Under the pieces are notes generated by a model. That model was not told the DNA's origin. It saw only the letters and a program-made list of their open reading frames with translations, and searched no databases. A program made the position numbers and the translations under genes. DNA of 64,000 nt from Hydractinia symbiolongicarpus (Eukaryota > Cnidaria > Hydrozoa > Anthoathecata > Hydractiniidae): positions 14,634,001-14,698,000 of the forward strand of contig NC_079878.1 in NCBI RefSeq assembly GCF_029227915.1, given 5' to 3'. Positions 1 through 12,000 of the stretch are shown piece by piece (position 1 is the first letter of the stretch; every line of letters starts with the position of its first letter).

Positions 1-3000
1 CCTTAAGTAAGATTAATAATAATGATTACTAGCAAGTCTGATTAATAGCAATAACAGCATATAATGCTTTGCACTCAAGCAAAATCCCACCTGCATCAAT
101 GCAGCTAACATATCAATAGCTGCATGAGTGACACCATCATCATTTCGTTTCAATGCTTTCACCACCTTAATGCCAACCTTTTCACGGAACCTTGATGTAT
201 AAATAGACTAGTTGTTAGCCCTTGGAAAAACCAATAGAAAGATTTGGGCCATCTCTAGTTTGTACCTCTTTAGCACAAGGTAGCAATTTGGCAGCCATTA
301 TAAAAAGAATACAAGTAGTAAGAGATATCAACTAACTCATTCTGATTAATCCAAACAGAATATGCAAACAGAAAACTAACTTGAGACAAAATAAGAATAT
401 ACAAACACTTTACTTGGGAAGTGTGGTAAAAGCTTCAAATCCAGCTTTGGATGCTACTAATCTGCGCAGTGCATGAAAGAATGCTTCCAAATCTTCAGCA
501 GGAATACTGCGAACATCATCTAAAAATGACATTAGGCAAGCTATCATATAATTTGCACTTTAAAATTAGTTAAAACAAATTAATCAAACCAGAAAGTCTG
601 AGAAATAAAAAAGGCATTGCAAGAAGACAAGCTTACATTCATTTGCCAATAATGAACTAATGCCTTGCACAATTAGTTTCTCTTTGTTTTCTGCAAACAG
701 AGTTTCTTGTGACACTGCATGAAGCAATCCACTATAAGATATGTTAGCGTTAAATCGAGCAACTGCTTCAAAAAACTTTGCTGGGGGTTGGTGCAAAAAT
801 CGCAAATGATGAGCTTCAACTTCTTCATCGCATGGTTGGTAATATGGGCACTGACGATAACCTAAAATATGTTAATACATTTTTCTCTGTAAGAAAAAAA
901 CATAATGACATAATGTGTAAAGTGTTGCATCACTAATTATTTATTTATTTATTTATTTAAAAAATATTTATACAGGATTACCAATTCAGATTATATCACC
1001 AAATATACATGTAAAATTCTGTTATCAATATAGGTCCTGTGAAAAATAAAATTGTTAAAAACTAAAAAAAAAAGAAAAATAGATTTTTAAACCATAATGC
1101 AAGGATTAAAGGGGGAACTACACCCAAAAAATTATTTTTTGATATATTGCCAAAAATGGGTAATATATTCTCAAAAAATAAAAAAGTGCAACTTAATTAT
1201 GTCTGTTTTTACCTCAATAGAGCAATTTCTTTGCCAGAAATATTCCTTTTTTCAATGGGCCGCGTAAAAACAAGAAGACTGGAAATAGTAACAAAAATGA
1301 TGTTGCAAAGTGTCGCACTTGATGTAGCAAACCGCAGAGAGAGGCCTCCAAGAAAACACATCGAAAAGAAGAGGAGACATTACGATTTGTTGTAACTTAT
1401 TTTTTAATAAACAAGAGCCAAAATAACTAAGTATATACCAAAATTAAATCTTTCTTATTCGTCAAAAAACAACAACAACCAACAATATTTCTCAAATGAA
1501 CAAACAGTTTTCATAAAAAAACTTTGATGTTTTCAAACACTTTTGAAGCATTGTCCCTCTCCCGTTGATAAACCGTTATAATTTTAAAAAAGGTTAAAAA
1601 AATGAAATTGTATGGACAAAGGAGAACAGTAGCCCATCCTTTTCTTAATTCTTTTGTGTGATGGACCTCACCTTGGAAAGTTTGCATATTAAATGAGAAA
1701 CAATTCAGGGGTAAAAGTCACAATATTTTTAGTCTCTGAAGTAAATACAAAACTCGTCGGGACAGCACTAGGAACAAGAAGACTATTTCCAGAATGTGCT
1801 TTACTTTCGTTTGATGTTCGAAATGTTGATAACATCGGTTCTTCACCCATTAGCTCACCCTAGCAAAGTAATATGTTTACCTCCTGTCAGAAATTAGGTT
1901 TTTATTTGCCGAAAACAAATACAACAAAACTTTGCCTATGAGTTGCGAGAAAAGATAATCATAAGTGGCGAGCAGGAGAAAAATTTAACTTTAAAATATT
2001 AAATTTATAAATTTAAAAATGGAAGAAGGTAACAAACAAGTGAAATAATATTAGTAAAATAAAAGTGAACGTAAATTATACAATGGCGTGGATTTGATGA
2101 CCAGTGAATATATGGAAATACAAAGAAAACTTTATTTTTTTGCATTAAAGAAATCCATATGAACTTTGTCTTACTATCAATCCGCCTGGAAACAATAACC
2201 AGTGAAGTGTTGTAAGCAGATGTAAAAACCAGAACCTTTTGGTAAAGACCCTTCTATTTCAATTGCTTGCCATCATTTTTACGAAGTTTGTTGTTTGATT
2301 TTTCTGAAGGTATCTTATGAAAACTAAGCTCTTTGTTAAACGTAGAGCGACTTGTACAACCGAAAGCTGAGCAACTTGGCATATTTAGCATAAAATAAGA
2401 AGGAATTGCTAGTAGCTATATTTACCAAAACTATAAACGATTTAAAAATTTGTTGCTTTATAAAATTGCGCTTTCCGCACTTTGCAATGTCACACATCAC
2501 ATTCATCCCAGTCTTTTTTTACGGAATTGGGGGTCGGGATTTCTAGCCGTATTTTGGGGTGACAAGATTCGTATTCTTGGCACTTGAAAGTCATATGAAA
2601 CAGTAAAACTAGTTGAATTCGTTTCCTTATGGTATTAGTAACAATATATCAAAAAATAATTTTTGCATGTAGTTCCCCTTTAAAAGGGAATAATGGAAAA
2701 TACATGACAGATGGTAGGATAGCAACTAGCACAAAGAGGTATGAGGCAAAAAGTTTCTAAGCTGGTATGACACAGACACACAAAAAGTTAATAATGGAAC
2801 AAAAAGTATAGGTATAATGTTAGATATAAAAACAAATGTTAAACATAATGACTGCAGAAATAATTAGAAAAAATTGAAATGAATCCTAATTTAGTTTCTA
2901 TACATATTTAAAGGACGTTTTTTATAAATAAATGCACCAGTGTAATAAAATGACGCCCTTCCAAATTTGAGACAGTTTCAACGAAATCTTTTATGTTTCT

Positions 3001-6000
3001 TGTTTGCTTGGTATGTCATTAAATTAAAATAGTACACACAGATCTCACATACGTCTCCATTAATAACTTTTCGTACAAAAATACTCTCAAAAAAAGTAAC
3101 GCTTTGCAAGATGGTATTTTGTTGTGTAGGTTTTCACCATAATCATTAATTCTGCAAGCTCTAAACTGAAGGTGTGACAGTCTTAACCATTTAGTTTTAC
3201 ACGTGGTCAGTTTCACAAAACCACAGTAACCATAGGTAGGTGAACTTTATTTGTAGCTTTCTTGAAAGTAGTGTCGGAAATTTTTGTTAAGATTCAGAGA
3301 TATACCAAGATACTTGTATGTCATGGTAAAATGTATGTTGCTGGGTCCATATGTCACATCCACTGTTGTTGGCTGCAGTTAAAAATTTTTTGTAGTGCCA
3401 AAAAGCATACATTCTGTTTTATCAGGTTTTAGATCAAGTAACATCTCGTTCTCACCACACCAGTCGTATATTCTTTTCATGTTCAATGATAAACGGGACT
3501 CTATTATATACGTAACCTTCCTGCAACAAAGAGGACTCATCAGCATACAAGATGGAATCAGAGTACTCAAGAATTATAAATAGATTGTCAAAAAACAGAA
3601 CAGTACTGGTCTCAAAATTGACTTGTTGTACTTCTGAGGTAATTGGATGGTGATTGGAAAGTGCATTATTATATGTGGCACATTGAGTCCTATTAAACAA
3701 AGAGTCTGTGAACCAATTCAGTTCACCATCAATAGTAGCATGGAGTGACTTATATAACAAAAGCTTTTGTGAGATCCAAAAACATTGCATCCACTACTTT
3801 TATTTATCTGCCATTGGACAAATGGAGTTGGTAGGAAATGTTGCTGCAGGCTCCGTGGAACAAACATTTTGATCAAAACCAAAAAGATTATCATTAAGAA
3901 GATTGTTTGTTTCAATGTAAGAACATAACTGTTTATATACTAATTGTTTAAAAATATTTGAAATAGCTGGTATGACGGATATTGGTTGATATTTACTGAC
4001 GTCTACTGATGCACCTGATTTATAGAGTGTGGTAACTTTATTGCGTTTTCAATCAAGTGTGTACGTTGACGATATAAGGTGTGTCAAATCTTCAGCGGTC
4101 ACATGCTTATAGTCTTTAATAGCCACCCTTTTATGTTTTTTACGTTTAAGATTTCCAAGATTATTTTACTTCAGTGACAAAAGAAGCATTGAATTTGAAC
4201 CTTTTGTTTGTTATTTCCTTTAAAGGTTGACGGTACTTCCAAGTTGAATCACCAAATAGAAAAATTCAGATACTTGAGTTTACGACGACTCCATAGAAGA
4301 AGTGACAGCAGTGTGTTCACAACTGGTGTGAAGAAGCACTACTTCAATATTTAAACAACAATTATACTCAGCCCTTATGATTGTAAGGCCTCATCTTGGT
4401 GAGCTATTCTTAATAAAGAATAAACACATGGATGTGCCTTGATAGATCTTCATCTACAGTATACTATGTATCTTGTATGATAGTGTAATTGGGTTGGGAA
4501 TGAAAGAATATACGCAAAAACCAATTGGAACTGAATTGCAAAGTAATAGCTGGATTTAATTCATAATCACAGATGACCTTCAATAGATTGGAATTTCTGA
4601 AAGCATACAACAAAGGTCATATAGCAGACCACTTGCTGTAAGTTTTATGTCTATTAACTAACAAATTTAGAAATTACAGGGGAGGGGGGGAGGCATTGAG
4701 GAGCCACCAAAGAGCCCAGCAGGAATAGCATTAAGATGACAAATATAGCGTCAAATAAGCCAGTACTACAAAATAAAAAAACTCAGACAAGCCTAGTTAG
4801 TTTTCTTACCTCTTTTTGTTGGAGCCATTTGTACATGAATTTCTTGGTTTCCACTAGCACGGACACCATCCATTAAACTTGATAAGAGTGCATCACGATC
4901 TGTGCACAAATATGAACGAGTAAAACCACGAACATACTCAATACCAAATAATTGTGGATTCTCAGGTGAACGAAATAATGCAAATATCTAAAAAACCATG
5001 ATATATTTTAGCCTTGCAAACATCTATAAGAGTTTAAAAGAGATTGCTCTGTGGCATGGCATCATTAGAAAATCCGATAAACACTAGCCATTAATCAGTG
5101 TTACACATGTGCTGTATCTTTAAAGTGTGAAACAGCGAAAAAATCATTCACCAAGCATTGAAATTCCTTAATTCAAGATACCTCAAAAGAAAATATATTG
5201 CAGATATTTTTTTAAACTTATTATACCAGAAAACAAAAAAAAACACATAGGGTAAAACGGGGATAAACTGTCCAAATTCTATGGTGAAAGTAACTTTAAC
5301 ATTGTGAAAAATACAATGTATACACATACATTACTAAGTGGCTGCAGTGAACAAATTTGGTAAGTAGCTGGATCACGTTCAACAATACATGTTTCTGACA
5401 GCGAAAAGATTCTATTTACGGGATCCTGAAAAGAAAGAGAATTTCTATGACTAATATTCTCCTAGGTTGTTGTCATTTATTAATATCCTGCGTCATTTCA
5501 CTTACCTGGCTTCGGGGTGTTACTTTATTAACTCTAAATTCGGTCAATGATGTTATTGACTCATCATCACTACATTGTAAAAATAACAAACAAAAAATTC
5601 AATACAAAATAGTTTGCAGGACAGTCAATTTTCAGACATAAAGCCACATACCAATATTTTCCAAGCCTTTTTGTTTGAAAGTAATTAAAATCTATTGGGT
5701 CTTTCCTTCTTCTAAAGATTAATAACAATTGTACACAAAGTGATGCACTCTGCAAACACAATATTAAATCATGACAGTGCAGTTAAGCAGTTTTCAATCT
5801 TACTTGATGTTAAGTCCTATAAATGTGTGTGCTGTCTCAATAACTTTCTTTACGATTTCTTCTTTTTGTTCACATGAAAATAAATGCTAAACATAAAGAA
5901 TATACAAACAGTTCACCAGGATATCTTTTGAAAGAAAGAATTATGGTATCATTCTTTTATTATATTACTTATCGATAAGGCCCGTGGAAAAATTCCACTT

Positions 6001-9000
6001 GGGCAGGATAACAATGGAAAAGAAGTGTCATTTGAATTTTGATGACGTCAGCAACCCGTCCACAAAAGAAAAAAAATAGAAACTTTTTTTTACGTTGCCT
6101 CCATTGTGTGAGCTTAAAGGGCTGACCAAGAAAATGTATATGATCATGTGTTTTTGATGAACGGTTAATGAGATAAAAAGAGTTTAAAAATTTGGCTGAC
6201 GTCAAAAAAGTCCCCACAAAATACAAAAATTTTAATAGAATCATATTTTTGACGTTAGGGAAATATTGCAGTTTAAATGTTTTTTGATTACATCATCAAC
6301 CCATTTATTCTGAAACGGAATCGGGGACTCAGATTTAAGAAACTTACCCAAATTGGTCTGAGGTATTCCCTAGTTACCCACAGAGTGAAAAATGACTGAT
6401 GTCACCACCTCGCAAGTTATTTCGCCTCAAAGATTTAGGTGCAATGTAATGAATTTTTAAATTTAATATAAGATATTAACATTAAATTAGTGTTGTTGAT
6501 GTCGCGACATTAAATTTGTCAATTACCATTTGAGACATAACTTTTTTGTCTACATCAAAGGAAAATGAACCACTTTGCTTGTTACAGACAGACAGACAGA
6601 CGGAAGTACTCTCCATATTATTATAAAAGGTAAACAGGCAGACCGAGAAAGACTTGGCAGGAGGTTATAAGGACAGACTTGATAGAGAGGAAGTTGAGTT
6701 TAGATCTAACACAGTCTAGATCAGATTGGAAGAGGGTCATTAATATACTCCGTCCAACCCATGCTAGCATGGAAAACGGACGTTAAGCCGAGAATGATGA
6801 TGATGATGATGATGATGATGTAAACAAAGTTTTATAGAAGCATACAAAAAGATTTTAAAAATCTCATTTACATTCTTCTGTCACAAGTTGCATTCCCATT
6901 CTGTTGAGTTTTTAGACAGTATTACTTACCAGCCTACTAAATCCACCATGGACAACAACAAAACCACCAGGATAATCAGAAACCTATAGTAAGTATGTTT
7001 TTTTAATAAATTATGAAAATATAACAAAATAATATTGGAGAATAAGCCACGCTACAGTCAATAACTAGCCATTAATCAGTGTTCACATGTGCTGTATCTT
7101 AGCTACAGTCAATAACTAGCCATTAACCCTATAAGTTAATGCCTAGTTACGGTTGACGGTTTTTTCATAATAAATACTTAATGTTACGTTGCATGGCTAT
7201 GATACTTACTCACTTTCAGTATTTATCTAATAGACACTGCATGCCAAATTTTTAGTTCCCATGCCTCTAAGAAGCTTTGATATTGGCTATTACTCGAAAC
7301 TACCCCCCCTTAAAAATCTCTTTGAAACCTCTATAACTGGAAAAATATAACAACTCCTGTTAGGATTATCCCTAGAACTTGAAACTTACAACACAACTTT
7401 GTTTTATCAAAAAGAATCATTTTCCATGTTTTGAAAACATGATTAATCCGATTTTCCGATTTTTTCGGATTTTACCCGAAAATAAAAAAACAACGGTTTT
7501 TCGGGCAATTTTTGGCAGTTTTTCATCGATCTATGTAAAAACCGGAAAATATGTTAAATAACCTTTATTTAGCTTTCAGAAACTTTGAACAGAACGCAAA
7601 AATTTGCTCTAGAACTAAAGTAATTGAATTTTAATCAGACGGTGGCATTTTGAAGAAGTTTCAAGCTTTTGATGATGTCACAAAAAATGTGCTGAAGCAA
7701 GCAAAAATTTTTTGCTGCCATTTTGTTCCTTTTGTGACGTACTATAAGTTTGATTCAATTTGAACAAGCCTATGAAAAGTTATTAAGGGGGGGCGGAATC
7801 TCCCCCCAACCCCCCGTCATATGTTCGAAAAACCCCGGACCGAATAGGGTTAATCAGTGTTACACATGTGCTGTATCTTTAAAGTGGAATAAACCACGCT
7901 ACAGTCAATAAATTATGAAGCCACATAGCCAAGCAGTCAATAAATCAATATATGTGAACCACTAGCAAGAAAAACTTGAAGCCCAAGCGTTGGGTGCAAG
8001 TAAAAACACTCCAATGGTAACCACGTAAGATTATTTGTCTAATTTTAAACATAAAATAGGGCGGGAAATCTACATAAGAGACAGAGAGAACAACAGCATC
8101 TTATTTTCATGGCTTAGCTGTTCTTTGCTCATGTGATCATTATCTGGAAATCCTTTGTTTTGACCACAAGTGGCCTCAATCACCCAAAAAAAAAAATAAT
8201 AAATTCTTGTATTATTTAACTGGATAAGATGTGACCACGCTGGCTTTGTGCGTATTAATTGATTGTAATTCGGGCTATGCTCTAAAATCTTTGTGTTAAT
8301 GTGTTAATTGGTGGATTAAAATTTTAGGGATTTGCTATGACACATTTGTGTATGTGTAAGCTCTCATATGAGAAACAAATTTTGATATCCTCAAAAAAAA
8401 ATTAATTTACTAGGCTATAAAATTAAGCTCCTCTACGAGTTCTAAAGGAGACATCTATAAAATAACACTTTCACTCCATTCTTTAGCAAAGGTTAATAAT
8501 TAAGGGATAAACAATTTTTTTACAATATTTAAGTGCAGCCAGGTGTGATATTTCGAAAGATACATAGCGCTTAAAACGAAAATTGCGTTGATGATGGCTA
8601 TATCGCCTTGGTCACAAGGGATGAAAGGGCATTTTGAAGAAAAAGGTATGCACAGCTAGTATTTATCACTAATTTTTTACATGTAACTCACTCACACCTA
8701 AAGCTAGCTAGCATAAAACTGCCGACTTAGCTGGAATAATAATAGAACTTAGATAGCATATAGCTAGCTAGCTACTTTAAGAGTTATCTAGCTAGCATAA
8801 GTACCAATGGCTAGCATGAAACTAGCTACAAAGCTAGCATAAAATTAACTACTTAACAGGGATAAAACTACCAATGTAGCTAGCATAAAATTAGCTATTT
8901 TTTGAGTAGTAATGTAGAAATGTCCCATCACACAGCTTGTTCTACCTACAATCGTCCACAAAATTTGTTGTCTCTGCAATTTTATACCAAAAACCAAGAA

Positions 9001-12000
9001 CCAAAAACTTTAGCAAAGTCAGCAAAAGAACATAGCTAGCTACATATTTTATTTAGCAGTTTCTGATATGTCAGGCTCTAAACAAAATATGTCAATGACC
9101 CATGGATTCTTGCTTCCAGAACAGACAATATAGAATCCCCCAAACATATTTCTTCAGACCAAACCTTTTTCACTTTGGTTTGCTTTGTCTAAGATAAACC
9201 TTTTGATTAGACAAAATGGAACACTTCGGTTTTTATACATTTTATACAAAATTGGCGTCTAAATTTTTTTGCTTGCAAATCTAAGGGACCCTGCACCCTA
9301 TCTGCACCCCTTTCTATATTGATTAACTGTGGATTCTTCTTCACTATGCCTTTCACCTTGTTTGCACAAAAAAATAATTCAGTTTGATATTTATTTTAAA
9401 TTTATTGTTTTACACTGTTTTAATTAAATCAATCAGCACACAACAGTCCAAAATCTAACTGTAACGAGGATAGGTTACACCAGATGCTCGTGCTTCAAGT
9501 TTGTGGAAAGAAGCATAGCGAGAGGAGGGTTTTCCTGGTTTGTGCTCAACAGAATATTATAGGACCTTAAAACAGATTTCACTTAGTTTCAGGAGGATTC
9601 TAACACAATATCGTTACCCTGGTTGCCCCTAAATAAATGATACAGACTTTTTGTGGGGTTGGGTAAGATGCATAGACAAATAATTAAAACATATGACAAG
9701 CAATATATTATAAAGCTTGCCACAAGAAAAAAACCAAGCCAATATTTTGGAGCACATTTGCAACAAAGATACATGTATGATACACAAGAAAATTTATTGT
9801 TAAAGTATTGTAAGGTATAGCTATTACATAAGTCAAGAATAAAATGGTTAATCCTGTTAAGCCTATTTGGTCCAGGGGGCTTATTCCACTAGTGCCATTT
9901 TACCTGAAAATTGGAAAAAAAACAGAATTTTGGGCAATTTTTTACTTTCTTTAATGCAAATTATGAAATAAAACCGTATATATTGTATAAACTTGAATGT
10001 TTAAATTTGATCTAGAACTAAAGTAATTGAATTTTAAGTAGATAGTGGTATTTTGGACAAAATTCAAGCTTTTGATGACGTAAAGTACTGATAAGCAAAA
10101 ATTAATTGCTGTCATTTTGTTCTATTCATGATGTACCATCACTGTACAAAGTTATAGAGAGGGGAAGAACACCCTCTTTCCTGGTCGTAATACTTTCAAA
10201 TTGATTAAATAGGGTTAATACAACCATGTACATCAGGCCCAGTTGTTAATTTTTCACCTGGTGCGTGAACTTTGCTGGAACTCGCTCTTTGTTTGTTTCC
10301 CATGCCAAAACAAAAGCCGACAAAAGTATTATTGTTCTTAAGGTTACTGTAATGGAAAAAAGACTTACTTGATGAGTAGTCTCAGAAAAACCCTTATAAT
10401 TTATGAATACTGTTATATTTTTTCTTATATTTTTGTTGTTTCTGAATGCTTAATGAAAGACGTATTTGATGGTATTACCTTCGTGAGATTTTGATCTTCT
10501 GAAAAGAAAATATAATTAAATAAACACACTTTGCTTCTTTTTCCAAGCGCGTTGGTCGCAGACTTCTCATTTTTGCACTATTACATTCAGCATAAATTAA
10601 ATTAAAAAATGTTTTTAATAACAAACGAAATTATCTAACAAGTTGACATGTGAAAATCTGTGCATTTATTTGGCTATGTGCCATGCTATCGGAAATCTGA
10701 TTATTAAATTGTGGAAATATAGTTATAAAAGTAATCCTTCCTGTTCCTCGAGAAAGCGTAAAAGAAGTAGCACTCTTAATTTAACTTTGCCTGCTAAAAA
10801 AAGGTTATTTGGTGTAAGTAAAGGGATGTGGTTTGATGATGTTGGTGAAAATACACCTTCGCTTAAGTCATCAGCAAGTCGGAAAAAATCTTTGAATGGG
10901 GAGAAAATAGTTGCAGCCATGAATGTGTATATTTTTGTATATTTATATTTATATTTTTAAAATTGTTGTTTTGATATTCCTAAGCAATCACAAAATGTTT
11001 CCAAAGTTACTTCATATGCAGATTCTCGAATTTGTTATTTTTTAAAAAAATGATTACGTTATTGTTAGGACAATTATCTACATCAGCAGGTTTTGAATTT
11101 TTCGCGACCTCATATCTCATATACATACTCCTTAACCATGATTTTTTTTCTATGATTTTTTATGCAACAACAATCGATGGTGAAATTAAACTATCTAAAA
11201 AATATTATTATACATATTTTCATTATCATGCATAATGTTTGCAAAAAATATACTCAATTCATTTTACACATATTTCCTCAAAAGTGTGAAGGATATTACA
11301 CCTCTGAAAAGGCTTTTTTCAGAAAAAAAGGATGTTCCAATTATTTTCATGGAATACAAAATATGTCATTCAAAAGAGAATTTTTTTTTTCTATTTGTCT
11401 TGAATTTTTTGCACATAACCTAAAAAAAATTTGTTTCCTTATCCATGGATATAATGGATATAATGTCTGTTCCGCCTGTTAAAAAAGAGGGTACTGTAAC
11501 GGTCGTAATTTCTCATTTTTTTCATTACTTTTTTGCAACAATTTAATAATCAAATTTAATTTTGTAACCAGAAACAGATAAAAACTGAGTTTAATGGTAT
11601 TAATAAAGACTAACGAAAATTGGGTTGCTATTACTCAGGGTAACTTGTTAATGCTTGACGATGATTTACCATCATCTAGGTGTTGAGTAGGCATGAAAAT
11701 TGTCATAGGGCATCTGATTTTAGTAGGCACGCAGTTTATCATGCACCTGGATTATAACAGGATCATGCAGAGGCTTGGGCGCGTGATCATGTGCCTTATG
11801 TGACGAGGTCTTTAACACAAATAAAACAATTTTCAATTCATTTAAAATAAGATTTCCCAAGACTTCCTTGGTAGTACTATGGCTTTTAAGCAATGTTTAC
11901 AGCAGTTTTTAATGCATTATAATTTTGAATATTTTTTGGAGTTTTAGGGCATTTTTAAACTATTTTAAGTTTTTGTCTTGAAATTCAGGGTTTTCATTAC

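Noticed and set aside
1147-1395. 82-aa ORF with MGRVKT, reminiscent of ribosomal protein eS17
   Set aside because: The resemblance stops after six residues, and the ORF overlaps a transposon terminal repeat.
10470-10505. Possible 20-nt micro-exon on the minus strand in DNAJC13 intron 6
   Set aside because: It has acceptor- and donor-like edges but would break the reading frame between exons 6 and 7, which join perfectly without it.
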